A stretch of DNA of 64,000 nt from Paraburkholderia sp. PREW-6R (GCF_039621805.1 NZ_CP155073.1:2852001-2916000); one strand, 5' to 3'. Shown: positions 42,867 through 52,564, counted from the stretch's first letter. Program-made: numbers and translations. Notes: generated from the letters alone by a model not told the origin.

Positions 42867-43853
42867 CTATGCGGGCGCGCCCTGGAACACGGGTTCTGGT
42901 AAACCTCTGCTGCCCGGTGTGGCGATAAAGACACCGCCCGCCCGCGAATCTTCCGCAAGCATCGCGGAATCGAGGCCAATACGTGCGCTCGTGATGTAAA
43001 GCGTGCCCAGTTGCGGCCCACCGAATGCGACGCAGCTTGGCTGCGCGGTAGGCACGTCCACGCGTTGCGTTTCCACCCCATCCGGGCCGTAACGCACGAC
43101 GCGCCGGCCGCCCCATTGCGCGTTCCACAAGCCGCCGTCGCGGTCGACGGTCGAGCCGTCCGGTTCGCCGCTGTCGTCCGTGAGCCGTGTGAACACGCGG
43201 TCGCGGGCGATGCTGCCGTTGGCGGCGTAGTCGCATGCGCGGATTTCGCGCGTCGGCGAATCGCAGTAGTACAGAGTTGCGCCGTCGGGACTGAACGCAA
43301 TGCTGTTCGAGATCGCCGACGCCGGCAGCGGCAACCGTTCGAGCGACAGATCGTGATTGAGCCGGTAGAAGGCGCCAACCGGCCGCACCGGCGACGCTTC
43401 GTCCTTCGTGCCGAACACGAAGCGGCCCTGACGGTCGCAGCGGCCGTCGTTTGTCCGCGTGTTCAAGCCGGGCTCGACGTCGACGATATGCCGCGTCTCG
43501 CCGGTCGCCAGATCGAAGAATGCAAGGCGCGACGCGAGCCCCAGCAGCAGGTAATGCGGGTCGGCGCACAACGCAAACGTGGCGAGCCGCTCGGGCATGC
43601 GCCAGAACGTGCTGCGGCCGTCGGCCGGATCGTAACGCCACAGGCGTGCGCCTTCGATGTCGGTCCAGTAGAAACGGCCGGTCTTTGCGCACCACGTCGC
43701 GCCTTCGCCAAGCGTGGATTTCGTGTCCAGCAACAGTGCCGCGCGGTGCGTGCGCACGTCGGCACGAGACCCGGGCGTTGAACCGGCGCCTGAAGCGGCG
43801 ATTGAGTCGGCGATTGAGCCGGCGCGCGTTCCGCGCTCCTCTGCCGCACTCAC
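42867..43853 (-). CDS. SMP-30/gluconolactonase family sugar lactonase
   Basis: 328-residue six-bladed beta-propeller lactonase. Metal-binding residues typical of the family are visible: E in TLGEGATW, N in TNDGRCD, and N and D in ISNSIAFSPDG and EPDGSTVD. It should open the lactone made by the neighbouring dehydrogenase (galactono- or arabinono-lactone). The start chosen is GTG at 43853, with GGAGG six bases upstream and a 4-base GTGA overlap with the SDR stop; a TTG two codons earlier is less likely. The first 35 or so residues are Ala/Gly/Ser/Arg-rich and precede the propeller. Confidence 0.88.
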   Translation of the reverse strand: MSAAEERGTRAGSIADSIAASGAGSTPGSRADVRTHRAALLLDTKSTLGEGATWCAKTGRFYWTDIEGARLWRYDPADGRSTFWRMPERLATFALCADPHYLLLGLASRLAFFDLATGETRHIVDVEPGLNTRTNDGRCDRQGRFVFGTKDEASPVRPVGAFYRLNHDLSLERLPLPASAISNSIAFSPDGATLYYCDSPTREIRACDYAANGSIARDRVFTRLTDDSGEPDGSTVDRDGGLWNAQWGGRRVVRYGPDGVETQRVDVPTAQPSCVAFGGPQLGTLYITSARIGLDSAMLAEDSRAGGVFIATPGSRGLPEPVFQGAPA

Positions 43854-44650
43854 GCCCAACCTCCATCGACGATCACGTCCTGCGCGGTAATCATTCTGCT
43901 GTCGTCGGCGGCGAGGAAAAGCGCCATGCGCGCAAGGTCGGCGGGTTCAAGCTCGGCGTCGATGCACTGCCCTTCCTTGATCGCGCGACGACCCGCGTCG
44001 TCAAGCCACAGGCGCTTCTGTTTGTCCGTCATCACCCAGCCCGGCACCAGCGAATTCACGCGGATATTGAACGGGCCGAGGTCGCGTGCGAGACCGCGCG
44101 TCAGACCCTGGACCGCCGATTTCGACATCACGTACACCGGATAACCGCCGTTCTTCAACATCCAGCTGATCGAGCCGAGGTTGATGATCGAGCCGCTTCT
44201 GGCGGCCTTCATGTCTTCCGTCACCGCCTGGGCCGCAAAAAACTGATGGCGCAGATTCACCGCGATGCCGGCGTCGAATGACTCGCGCGTCACTTCGCCG
44301 ATCTGGTGCCGTTTGTCGTTCGCCGCATTGTTGACCAGCACCTGGATCGGGCCGAGCGCGGCCTTGACGTCGGCGATGGCTTTTTGCAGCGCGTCGATAT
44401 CGGTCAGATCGCACCGCAGGAACAGCGGCCTGTGCTTCGAATCGCCGAGTTCGTCCGCGAGCGCTTCGCCGGCGGACGTGTCGATATCGAAGAAGGCGAC
44501 GCGCGAACCCTGCGCCGCAAAATGCTCGACGAACGATGCACCGATGCCGGTCGCGCCGCCCGTAATCAACACCGTGCGGTCGACGAGGCTCGGATAGCGC
44601 GCGAACGCGTGATCCGCGAGACGGGCGCTTGCATTGGCCGGTGACGACAT
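43850..44650 (-). CDS. SDR-family sugar 1-dehydrogenase (probable galactose/arabinose dehydrogenase)
   Basis: 266-residue short-chain dehydrogenase. It has the NAD(P) motif GGATGIG, the NNAA segment, the catalytic Ser in SISWML, and Y-x-x-x-K in YVMSKSA. Its position, overlapping the lactonase gene and next to araH, points to oxidation of an aldose to its 1,4-lactone. ATG at 44650 is preceded by AAGGAAA. Whether it prefers D-galactose, L-arabinose or D-fucose cannot be read from sequence. Confidence 0.82.
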   Translation of the reverse strand: MSSPANASARLADHAFARYPSLVDRTVLITGGATGIGASFVEHFAAQGSRVAFFDIDTSAGEALADELGDSKHRPLFLRCDLTDIDALQKAIADVKAALGPIQVLVNNAANDKRHQIGEVTRESFDAGIAVNLRHQFFAAQAVTEDMKAARSGSIINLGSISWMLKNGGYPVYVMSKSAVQGLTRGLARDLGPFNIRVNSLVPGWVMTDKQKRLWLDDAGRRAIKEGQCIDAELEPADLARMALFLAADDSRMITAQDVIVDGGWA

Positions 44651-44678
44651 CGTTTCGTTTCCTTTTAAAGCAGGTAGG

Positions 44679-45695
44679 TTAGTCCCGCGAGCCGCGGTTC
44701 TTCAACTGGTCGAGCAGCACGGCGGCCAGCAGGATCGCGCCGCGCACGAGGTACTGGTAGAACGCGTCGATGTTCATCAGGTTCATCACGTTCTCGACCG
44801 TGCCCATGATCAGCACGCCGATCACCACGCCCGAAATCGTCGCGCGGCCGCCGAGCAGCGAAACGCCGCCCAGCACGCAGGCCGAGATCACGTTCAACTC
44901 GAAGCCTTCCGCCGCATTCGGCTGACCCGACGTGATCCGCGAAGCCAGAATCACACCGGCCAGCGCGGTCACCGCGCCCTGAATCAGGAAAATGTACACA
45001 CGCGTGCGCTCGACGTTGATACCCGCGAGACGCGACGCTTCCGGATTGCCGCCGATCGCGAGCGTGTTACGCCCATACACGGTCTGGTTCAGCATCACGC
45101 CGAACACGATGAAGCACAGCAGCGTGACCCAGATCGGCAGCGACACGCCGAAGAAGCTCAAGCCGCCGAGCGCGATAAACGTATCCGACGACACGCCCAC
45201 CGCCTGCCCGTGCGACACGATAAAGCCGAGCCCGCGCACGATTTCCATCGTGGCAAGCGTCGTGATCAGCGCGTTGATGCGCAGATACGCGATCACCGCG
45301 CCGTTGACGAAACCGATCACCGCGCCCGCCGCCACGGCTGCGATGATCGCGATGAACGTGTTGCCCGTTGCGTTGAGCACCATCGCGCACAGCACGCCGG
45401 CGAACGCAACGGTCGAGCCGACCGAAAGATCGAAGTCGCGCGACGCGAGACAGAACATCATCGTGCACGCGACCATGCCGATCTGCGAGATCGACAGCGC
45501 GAGACCGAGCATGTTCTCGATCGAAAAGAAGTGGTCGACGGTCAGCGACATCGTGACGAACATCACGACGAAGATCACGATCAGGCTGTACTCGGTGATT
45601 TGCTGCCACCACTTGGCCTTGTCGTTCGACTGCGGAATCAGCGCGTCCGCCGCGCCTTTGGCGGCCTGTTGCGCGAGGTTTTCTCTGGCTTGCAT
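44679..45695 (-). CDS. araH: L-arabinose-type ABC transporter permease
   Basis: 338-residue inner-membrane permease with eight to ten hydrophobic segments. It closely resembles E. coli AraH as remembered: GMVACTMMFCLASRDFDLSV, LRINALITTLATMEIVRGL, GRNTLAIGGNPEASRLAGI and NVISACVLGGVSLLGG. The ATG at 45695 has a GGAGGAG site; a TTG two codons upstream is the alternative. It sits between araG and the sugar dehydrogenase gene. Confidence 0.93.
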   Translation of the reverse strand: MQARENLAQQAAKGAADALIPQSNDKAKWWQQITEYSLIVIFVVMFVTMSLTVDHFFSIENMLGLALSISQIGMVACTMMFCLASRDFDLSVGSTVAFAGVLCAMVLNATGNTFIAIIAAVAAGAVIGFVNGAVIAYLRINALITTLATMEIVRGLGFIVSHGQAVGVSSDTFIALGGLSFFGVSLPIWVTLLCFIVFGVMLNQTVYGRNTLAIGGNPEASRLAGINVERTRVYIFLIQGAVTALAGVILASRITSGQPNAAEGFELNVISACVLGGVSLLGGRATISGVVIGVLIMGTVENVMNLMNIDAFYQYLVRGAILLAAVLLDQLKNRGSRD

Positions 45696-45749
45696 GTTCA
45701 AGACTCCTCCCGTTCCCCACGGGTTGCCGGACTTCCGTCCGAATAATGT

Positions 45750-47291
45750 TCAGGCCGCTTGCTGGGTGGCGGCGGTAGCGTCTGCGGCCAATGCAGTCGA
45801 GCTTTGCGGCAACGCAAGGCTCAGCACTGATTGTTCGGTGGCATCCTTGCGCGACAGCTCGCCGGAAATCCGGCCCTGACGCATCACGACGATACGGTCG
45901 GACACGCCGAGCACTTCCGGCAATTCCGACGAAATCATCACGATCGCGCAGCCGCGTTCGGCAAGCTGATAAATCACGTTATAGATTTCATGCTTCGCAC
46001 CGACGTCGATCCCGCGAGTCGGTTCGTCCAGAATCACGACTTTCAGATCCGGCTCGGCCAGCCAGCGCGACAGAATCGCTTTCTGCTGATTGCCGCCGGA
46101 AAGAAAGCGGATCTTCTGACGACGGCTCGGCGTTTTGATCTTCAGCAGCTTGATGAAACGGTCCGCGGTTTCCGCTTCCTTCTTGCGATCGAGGAACATG
46201 CCCACGCGCAGATAGTGCCGGCGGCAACTGATATTGATGTTTTCCGACACGGTCGCCATTGCGACGATGCCTTCTTCCTTGCGGTCTTCCGGGCACAGCA
46301 CGATGCCGTGCCGGATCGCCTCGCCCGCGCTGCGCACCTTGATCGGCTTGCCGTCGAGCAGCAGCTCGCCGCCCTTTTTGCTGTCCGCGCCGTACACGAG
46401 GTGCATCAGCTCGCTGCGGCCCGCGCCCACGAGCCCGAAGAAGCCGACGATCTCGCCGCGCCGCACTTCGAAGCTGGCCGGTTCGGAGAGCGCGTGGCCC
46501 TCGATCGCTTTCGCCGCGAAGCGCACTTCGCCGAGCGGCCGCGTCGAATAGTTATAGATGTCCGAAATTTCCCGCCCCACCATCTCGCTGACGATGGTGT
46601 CGCGCGACACGCCTTCGAGCGTCGGATGCGAGGCGATCTTGCGGCCATCGCGGAAGATCGTGCAGGCGTCGCACAGTTCGTAAATCTCGTCCATCCGGTG
46701 CGAGATGTAGATCATCGCGCGGTTGTCGGCGCGCAGATCGCGCACCAGCTTGAACAGCACTTCCGTCTCGCGATGCGACAGCGAACTCGTGGGTTCGTCG
46801 AGCGCGATCACACGGGCGTTGCGCAGCAGTGCCTTGCAGATTTCGACCATCTGACGTTGCGCGATCGAGAGCTTGCGCAGCTTCGCGTTCGGGTCGAGCG
46901 CCACGCCCATTGCTTCGAGACGCTCGCGCACGAAGCGTTTGGCTTCGCGCTTGTTGACCCAGCCAAGCGAGTTCGGCAACTGGCCGAGCAGCAGGTTTTC
47001 CGCGACCGTCAGATCGGGCACGTATTGCAGTTCCTGGTGAATCACCGCAATCCCTGCCGCGATCGACGAAGCCGCGCTCGTAAAGCGCACTTCATTCCCG
47101 TCGATCATCACGCGGCCTGAATCGGGCTGGTATTCACCGCCGAGAATCTTGAGCAGGGTCGATTTCCCTGCGCCGTTTTCGCCCATCAGGCCGTGCACCT
47201 GGCCGACGTTGACGTCGAAGGACACACCGTCGAGCGCGCGCACGCCTGGAAAGACCTTGCCGATATTGTCAAAACGTAGCGTCGCTGACAC
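45750..47291 (-). CDS. araG: L-arabinose-type ABC transporter ATP-binding protein
   Basis: 513-residue tandem ATPase of the sugar-import class (AraG/MglA/RbsA). The N-terminal domain has Walker A GENGAGKS (residues 37-44), the signature region [12 protein letters not shown] and Walker [12 protein letters not shown]. The second domain has a degenerate Walker A ([10 protein letters not shown]) and [15 protein letters not shown]. The GTG at 47291 (GGGAGG four bases upstream) gives the AraG N terminus; an ATG at 47315 lacks a site. It follows araF. Confidence 0.93.
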   Translation of the reverse strand: MSATLRFDNIGKVFPGVRALDGVSFDVNVGQVHGLMGENGAGKSTLLKILGGEYQPDSGRVMIDGNEVRFTSAASSIAAGIAVIHQELQYVPDLTVAENLLLGQLPNSLGWVNKREAKRFVRERLEAMGVALDPNAKLRKLSIAQRQMVEICKALLRNARVIALDEPTSSLSHRETEVLFKLVRDLRADNRAMIYISHRMDEIYELCDACTIFRDGRKIASHPTLEGVSRDTIVSEMVGREISDIYNYSTRPLGEVRFAAKAIEGHALSEPASFEVRRGEIVGFFGLVGAGRSELMHLVYGADSKKGGELLLDGKPIKVRSAGEAIRHGIVLCPEDRKEEGIVAMATVSENINISCRRHYLRVGMFLDRKKEAETADRFIKLLKIKTPSRRQKIRFLSGGNQQKAILSRWLAEPDLKVVILDEPTRGIDVGAKHEIYNVIYQLAERGCAIVMISSELPEVLGVSDRIVVMRQGRISGELSRKDATEQSVLSLALPQSSTALAADATAATQQAA

Positions 47292-47519
47292 TTCGCCTCC
47301 CTTCCCATGCAACATGATTGCTGCTTCATATGAGCCGCGCTTTCCTTTACCCGGCGCACGCCGTGCAGGGGTTCGGGACAACACGGTTGTCTCTACTGCT
47401 TCTTGTATTGCTGCCGCCGGCGCACCCGCTCAAAGTTGCGACAGCTGCGCCGGCGGCTTGCTTCACGCGTCAAACACTTCATTCCATTCGCAGCTCACTG
47501 CACTGCGATCAGCCTGCGC

Positions 47520-48518
47520 TCAATTTGCCGCGAGGCCCATCTTCTGGCGCACGTCGGCCACGTTGTCACGCGTCGCCAGCATGCCGGTCGTCAGGGTCAG
47601 CGGGGGCGGTGCCTTGCCCTGCGTGATCCAGTCGTACATCAGCGTCGAGGTTTCTTCGCCGTGACGCTTCGGGCTGATGATGACCGTGCCGTAGAAGCCC
47701 GTCGGCGACGGCTTCTTGAATTCGTTCAGCGCCGAATCCGAACCGCCGATGCCAATCCCGATCATGTTGTCCGCCTTGAAACCGCGGCCTTCCGCTGCGC
47801 GCACCGCGCCGAGCACGCCTTCGTCGTTCAGCGCGTAAGCCACCCAGTGCTTGAACTGCGGGTTCTTCGTCAGCGCGATGTTGGCGGCGTTGAACGCGTT
47901 TTCGGTGTCGGTCTTCGCTTGCGGCGCGGCGATGATGTTCGCCTTCGGGAAGCCCGCGGCGATCAGCGCGTCCGTTGCGCCGCTCGTGCGGTCATGCGCG
48001 GTCGGCAGCTGTTCGTAGGTCACGTCGATCGCGCCCACGTCCTTCATGTCCCAGCCGCGCTTCTTGATTTCCGCCGCGAGACCGTCGCCGACCTGCTTGC
48101 CGATGTTGTACGCCGAGATGCCCATATGCGGCACCGACGCGATCGGCTTGCCCGAGCCGTCCACGAGACGGTCGTCAACCGTCATCATTTTCAGGTTGTC
48201 GGCTTTGGCCTTGGCAACGATGCCCGGTCCGAGCTTGACGTCGGGCGTGCAGATCACGAAACCCTGTGCTTTTTGCGCCGACAGGTTGTCGATTGCGCTC
48301 ATCACCTTTTCGCCCGACGGCGCGCCGATCTTCACCAGCGTGAAGCCCTTCTCCTTCGCTGCGATCTCGGCGAACTTCCACTCGTCCTGGAACCACGGTT
48401 CTTCCGGCTGCTTCACGAGAAAGCCGATCTTCACCGGATCAGCGGCTTGCGCGACCGGTGCATTGAAGAGCACACCCGTCGCCGCCGCTGCCAGCGTGAG
48501 GAAAATTCTACGTTTCAT
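47520..48518 (-). CDS. araF: L-arabinose-binding-type periplasmic protein
   Basis: 332 residues with a signal peptide (MKRRIFLTLAAAATG..., cleavage near AQA-AD). The mature part begins DPVKIGFLVKQPEEPWFQDEWKFAE, nearly the same as E. coli AraF as remembered, and contains FVICTPDVKLG and MIGIGIGGSDS. This family binds L-arabinose and also D-galactose, which fits the galactose-type enzymes in this block. The ATG at 48518 has AGGAG 8 bases upstream. About 230 bases separate it from araG. Confidence 0.93.
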   Translation of the reverse strand: MKRRIFLTLAAAATGVLFNAPVAQAADPVKIGFLVKQPEEPWFQDEWKFAEIAAKEKGFTLVKIGAPSGEKVMSAIDNLSAQKAQGFVICTPDVKLGPGIVAKAKADNLKMMTVDDRLVDGSGKPIASVPHMGISAYNIGKQVGDGLAAEIKKRGWDMKDVGAIDVTYEQLPTAHDRTSGATDALIAAGFPKANIIAAPQAKTDTENAFNAANIALTKNPQFKHWVAYALNDEGVLGAVRAAEGRGFKADNMIGIGIGGSDSALNEFKKPSPTGFYGTVIISPKRHGEETSTLMYDWITQGKAPPPLTLTTGMLATRDNVADVRQKMGLAAN

Positions 48519-48635
48519 GATGCGTGTCTCCTGACTAATTGATAACGAGAAGGTATCGGCCGCGTCTTCTTGTACCGGTGGTGACACACGCGGCCAGCGC
48601 GTCGTCCGGTGAAACCTCTGCTGCTTTTTTAAACT

Positions 48636-49412
48636 TCAATCGTGATACAGCGCCGAGCGCCCGCCGTCCACGGTGATGCACGACGCGTTGATGAACGGCG
48701 CTTCGTCCGATGCGAGGAACACGGCCGTCATCGCGACTTCTTCCGGACGGCCGATGCGCTTCATCGGTTGCAGATCGAGCGTGGCCTGCCTGGCTGCCGC
48801 CGGGTCCGCCTGCTCGTTCCACCAGTCGTGCGTCAGTTGCGTTTCGATGTAGCCCGGCGCAATGGCATTGACCCGCACGTTGCGCGGCGCGTACTCGATG
48901 CCGAGCGCGCGCGTGAGGCCAATCACGCCATGCTTGGCGACCGGATACGGAAAGCAGCCGGGAATGATCTTGAACGAGTGCGTCGACGCAATGTTGACGA
49001 TGCTTCCCGCGCCGCGCTCCACCATGCCCGGCAACACGGCGCGGCAACCGTTCCATACGCCGTCGAGGTCGACGGCGAAGCAGCGGCGCCAGTCGTCGTC
49101 GGTCATCGTGAGCGGGTCGCAGAATACGTTGATGCCCGCGTTGTTGACGAGCACGTCGAGCGCGCCGAATGCGTGTTCGGTTTCGCTGACCGCCTGCTGC
49201 ACCGAAGCCGACTGCGTCACGTCCGTGCGCACGGCCATCACGCGCGCGCCAGTTTGCGAGCGGATGCGTTCGGCCGTCTGCTGCGCGGTGTCGAGATCGA
49301 GTTCCGCCAGCGTCACCGCCGCGCCTTCGCGCGCAAACGCGAGCGCAATCGCCGCGCCGATCCCGCGCCCGGCGCCCGTCACCAATGCGACCTTGTCGGC
49401 GAGCCGTTTCAT
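48636..49412 (-). CDS. Second SDR-family oxidoreductase of the sugar cluster
   Basis: 258-residue classical short-chain dehydrogenase. Residues near the N terminus include GAGRGIG; NNAGIN, the catalytic Ser in NIASTHS and YPVAK follow, with IAPGYIETQL after them. It starts with ATGA overlapping the dgoA stop, so it is translationally coupled to the aldolase. It could oxidise a sugar or a keto-sugar intermediate. It is not a duplicate of the other SDR (43850-44650), from which it differs throughout. Confidence 0.8.
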   Translation of the reverse strand: MKRLADKVALVTGAGRGIGAAIALAFAREGAAVTLAELDLDTAQQTAERIRSQTGARVMAVRTDVTQSASVQQAVSETEHAFGALDVLVNNAGINVFCDPLTMTDDDWRRCFAVDLDGVWNGCRAVLPGMVERGAGSIVNIASTHSFKIIPGCFPYPVAKHGVIGLTRALGIEYAPRNVRVNAIAPGYIETQLTHDWWNEQADPAAARQATLDLQPMKRIGRPEEVAMTAVFLASDEAPFINASCITVDGGRSALYHD

Positions 49413-50089
49413 TTTTTCGCGCCTGCCCGTGCAATGCGCAAGCCGTTGATATACGCCCTTGCATGCGACGCGGTCACGGCGGCGCTCTGGCCCGGCTTGT
49501 ACAGCGCGGAACCGAGGCCGAAGCCGTTCGCACCGGCGCTCAGGAACGGCCCCATGTTGTCCGGCGTAATCCCGCCGACCGGCACCAGCGGCACCTCCGC
49601 CGAGATCACCGCGCGCCACGCTTTCAACACATGGCAGCCGAGTTGCTCGGCGGGGAACATCTTCAGCACGTCCGCGCCGTTCTTCAATGCGATGAACGCT
49701 TCGGTCGGCGTCGCCACGCCGGGCGCGCACGCAAGACCTTGCGCCTTGGCGGCGGCCACGACTTCCGGGTCGCTATGCGGCATCACGATCAGCTCGCCGC
49801 CCGCCGACTTCACGTCGTTGACGAAGCTCGCGTGCAGCACGGTGCCCGCGCCGACGATCGCGTCGGCCGGCAACACCTTGCGGATCGCCGCGATGCTGTC
49901 GAACGGCTGCGGGGAATTCAGCGGCACCTCGACGATCCGGAAGCCGGCTTCGTAGAGCGCCTGACCGTGCCCGGCTGCATCGGCGGGCGTCACGCCACGC
50001 ATGATCGCGATCAGCGGACAGACCTCGAACGCCGCGACCAGACCCGCGTGCGGCATGTACGGGGCGGGCAGATTGATGTGAGGTTGCAT
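49409..50089 (-). CDS. dgoA: 2-dehydro-3-deoxy-6-phosphogalactonate aldolase
   Basis: Cleaves KDPGal to pyruvate and glyceraldehyde 3-phosphate in De Ley-Doudoroff galactose catabolism. 226 residues with PLIAIMRGVTP, EVPLNSPQ, GAGTVL and the Schiff-base Lys in ADVLKMFPAEQ. These agree with DgoA rather than with Eda; the Eda of this strain is at 4.1 kb. The ATG at 50089 has AAGGAA upstream. It overlaps the SDR gene by 4 bases and follows dgoK by 43 bases. Confidence 0.92.
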   Translation of the reverse strand: MQPHINLPAPYMPHAGLVAAFEVCPLIAIMRGVTPADAAGHGQALYEAGFRIVEVPLNSPQPFDSIAAIRKVLPADAIVGAGTVLHASFVNDVKSAGGELIVMPHSDPEVVAAAKAQGLACAPGVATPTEAFIALKNGADVLKMFPAEQLGCHVLKAWRAVISAEVPLVPVGGITPDNMGPFLSAGANGFGLGSALYKPGQSAAVTASHARAYINGLRIARAGAKK

Positions 50090-50132
50090 GTCGGTTCCTT
50101 GTTTCAAGAGCGGCGCCCGGCTTGCCAGCCGG

Positions 50133-51191
50133 TCAGCTCGCGCGGGCCGCGAGCGGCGCCGGATTGACGAGCCCCGCCTGGGTCGCGACGCGCCACAGTC
50201 CGCGCTCGGTCGCGTGCCTGACGAGTTCCGCCTGCGTGCAGCCGAACTGCGCGAGCGCGAGGCGATAACGTTCGCACAACGCTTCGTTGCCGATCAGGCG
50301 CAGGCGCTGGCCGGCGAGCGAATCCTGTTGCTGGTTCAGTACGGCTTCGAGCCCGGCCATTTCGTGGCCGATCAGCAGGCCCGACAGATAGTCCGGCTGT
50401 TGCTCGCGCGAAAGCTGACCGGTGAGGCCAAGCGTGCGCGCGCTGAATATGGTTGCGAGCACGCCGGCCTCGCCTTTGTCGCGCGCGATCTGCACGCCGT
50501 GCAGGAAGGCATCGGAATCCGGACGATCCGGCGTGAGCATCGTGCGGCCGAGAATCGTATGGTCGCGCAGCGCCGCGAACACCTCGCCGGTCATGAACGT
50601 ATGAAACTGCTCGATGCGTCCCGCCTGCACGACGGCCCACTTCGCATGCGTGCCCGGCAAGCCGATCAGTGCGCGCTGGGCGGCGTCCGTGCCGCTCGCG
50701 TCGATCTCGCCGGACGCATTCGCGAGCGCACCGAAAATCTGCGTTTCTTCGCCGCGCATCACGTTCGGCAACTCGCCGCGCTGCAACACGCCCGGCACGA
50801 TATGCAGCGTCGTACCGGTAGCCGCCGTCACGCGGACGATGCCCGCCACCAGCGCGTCGGCGCTCGCGGGCGCGTCGACATAAGGCGCCTCGACCCAGCC
50901 CTGTGCGCTGCCCACCATGCCGGCGGCGATCACCGGAATGCCGGGTGTGCTGTCGAGCCACGCGCCGCATGTGTCGTCGAACGCGGCGTCGAAGCCGCCG
51001 TCTTCAGCGCTGCGCGGCAGATTCATGATGCCGGCCGTCGACGCACGCGTGTCCAGCACGTCGCCGTTGGCGTCGAACAGATACGCGCGCAGCGACGTCG
51101 TGCCCCAGTCGAGCGCAATCAGCGCCGCCCGCGCGGAACTAGCGGCGACGACCTGTGCGGCAACCGGCGTGGAAGAACCCGCTCGCGTCAT
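50133..51191 (-). CDS. dgoK: 2-dehydro-3-deoxygalactonokinase
   Basis: Phosphorylates KDGal to KDPGal for dgoA. 352 residues with ALDWGTTSLRAYLFD, AAGMVGSAQGWVEAPY, GLPGTHAKWA and LSGLLIGHEM, the DgoK family pattern of the sugar-kinase/actin fold. The ATG at 51191 overlaps the iclR stop by 4 bases (ATGA), so regulator and kinase are in one transcript. A galactonate dehydratase that would supply KDGal is not in the window. Confidence 0.93.
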   Translation of the reverse strand: MTRAGSSTPVAAQVVAASSARAALIALDWGTTSLRAYLFDANGDVLDTRASTAGIMNLPRSAEDGGFDAAFDDTCGAWLDSTPGIPVIAAGMVGSAQGWVEAPYVDAPASADALVAGIVRVTAATGTTLHIVPGVLQRGELPNVMRGEETQIFGALANASGEIDASGTDAAQRALIGLPGTHAKWAVVQAGRIEQFHTFMTGEVFAALRDHTILGRTMLTPDRPDSDAFLHGVQIARDKGEAGVLATIFSARTLGLTGQLSREQQPDYLSGLLIGHEMAGLEAVLNQQQDSLAGQRLRLIGNEALCERYRLALAQFGCTQAELVRHATERGLWRVATQAGLVNPAPLAARAS

Positions 51192-52171
51192 CGTTTGATC
51201 CTGCGGGTTGCGGGTTGCGGTGCGCGCCAGCCAAGTTCTTCGGAAATCGCGCGCGCTTCGCGCTGCACGACCGGAATCAGTTCGTCCATCCGTTCGAGCG
51301 ACATGTACGGGATCGTGCTCGCCACCGACAAGGCCGCCACCACCGCACCCGACGCGTCGCGCACCGGCGCGGCCACGCAACGGATCGACGCTTCGTTCTC
51401 TTCGAGGTCGAACGTGAAGCCGCCGGCCGCATAGCTGGTCATGCGCTGCATGAACGTGGGCGCGTCGGGACGATTGTCCGGCTTGAAGCTGACGCCAGCC
51501 AGCGCACGGCGCGACGCTTCGAACAGCGACTGCCAGACGTCCGGCGTAAGGTCGAGCATCATGGCCTTGCCGATTCCCGTCGACGCGAGCGGCATCCGGT
51601 GCCCGACCCGCGAGCGCATTTCGAGCCCGCGCGTGCCCGGAATCTTGTCGATGTACAGCACGTCGTCGCCATCGCGCACGCCGAGGTGAATCGTGTCGAG
51701 CGTCTGTTCCGCGAGCGATTCCAGATGCGGCCGCGCCACCGCGGTGAGCGGCATCTGTTCCAGCGCGATCGTGCCGAGTTCGATCAGCTTGGGGCCGAGC
51801 AGATAGCCGCCCTGCACCTGGCGCAGATAGCGCGCCTGCACAAGGCTGCTCACGAGGCGATGCGTGGTGCTGCGGGTCGTGCCGAGCGCGGCGCCGAAGG
51901 TGCGCAGATCGCGCACGCCGGCAGCGGCCGCTTCCAGGATCGCCAGGCCGCGCAGCAGCGTCTGCGTGCCGGCTTGCTGCGGCGTGATGTCGAGCAGCGT
52001 GCTCGGCAGCGCGATTTCATTGACGACAGCCGGCTGCGCATTGCTGCGCGATGTCCTGGCAGTGGCAAGCGGCCGCGGCGCTGACGGCGGCGCGGCGCCG
52101 TCGGCGTGATCGGCGGACGCCACGTCGGCGTCGGACGTGCTGGCGGCGTGAGAGGGCATCGCTTTGTTCAT
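51188..52171 (-). CDS. IclR-family transcriptional regulator of the sugar cluster
   Basis: 327 residues. After an unusually long Ala/Asp/Ser-rich N-terminal stretch of about 65 residues come the winged helix (TFGAALGTTRSTTHRLVSSL) and the IclR effector domain (GVRDGDDVLYIDKI, GIGKAMM, VAAPVRDASGAVVAALS). It is first in the operon with dgoK and dgoA. Perfect dyads at 52392-52422 and 52425-52438 upstream are likely its operators. The effector is probably a sugar-acid intermediate such as KDGal. Confidence 0.9.
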   Translation of the reverse strand: MNKAMPSHAASTSDADVASADHADGAAPPSAPRPLATARTSRSNAQPAVVNEIALPSTLLDITPQQAGTQTLLRGLAILEAAAAGVRDLRTFGAALGTTRSTTHRLVSSLVQARYLRQVQGGYLLGPKLIELGTIALEQMPLTAVARPHLESLAEQTLDTIHLGVRDGDDVLYIDKIPGTRGLEMRSRVGHRMPLASTGIGKAMMLDLTPDVWQSLFEASRRALAGVSFKPDNRPDAPTFMQRMTSYAAGGFTFDLEENEASIRCVAAPVRDASGAVVAALSVASTIPYMSLERMDELIPVVQREARAISEELGWRAPQPATRRIKR

Positions 52172-52391
52172 GGCGATTCGCTTTTCGGTGGTTTTGCGCT
52201 TACAGCGCGGGACCGGAGAGACGGCCTGACGGGCTTGCGATGCGAAGTGCGCGGGGATGCGGCCTGCGGCTGATAGGCATGATTGGCTTGTCTCCAGTTC
52301 TTGTGCTGTCGCTTTCCGTGGCCGGCTTCTCAGCGTTCCCGACTCGTGGATGCGTGTTGGGTTGGATTGTAGGGCCGTTTTTGAGAAAGCT

Positions 52392-52422
52392 CCAATATGT
52401 GAATGTTTGCGTCACATATTGG
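52392..52422. promoter_or_regulatory. Perfect 11-bp inverted repeat upstream of iclR
   Basis: CCAATATGTGA (52392-52402) and its exact complement TCACATATTGG (52412-52422) are separated by 9 bases. It is AT-rich in a GC-rich genome and lies about 220 bases upstream of iclR, between it and the divergent plus-strand operon. TGTGA-N-TCACA also resembles a Crp-type site, though the 9-base spacing is not the standard 6. Confidence 0.65.
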
Positions 52423-52424
52423 GA

Positions 52425-52438
52425 TGTCCGTGCGGACA
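52425..52438. promoter_or_regulatory. Adjacent IclR-type palindrome
   Basis: TGTCCG-TG-CGGACA is a perfect dyad three bases beyond the first inverted repeat. Its arms resemble published IclR-family operators of the TGTCCG/CGGACA kind. The rest of 52172-52564 shows no gene that I can support. Confidence 0.6.
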
Positions 52439-52564
52439 ACAACGCACGAATTGGCGGTCATTTCGACGCTAGCTCACCGCTTCGGCCCGGCGGCGCTGCG
52501 TGCATACTTGGCACGTGGCTGGATCCTGCCGTTGCACGCGGCGCTTGCTCCTATTGTTTTTATC

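Noticed and set aside
52392..52422. A classic Crp site (TGTGA-N6-TCACA)
   Set aside because: The half-sites are present but separated by 9 bases rather than 6, so a standard Crp site is not claimed.
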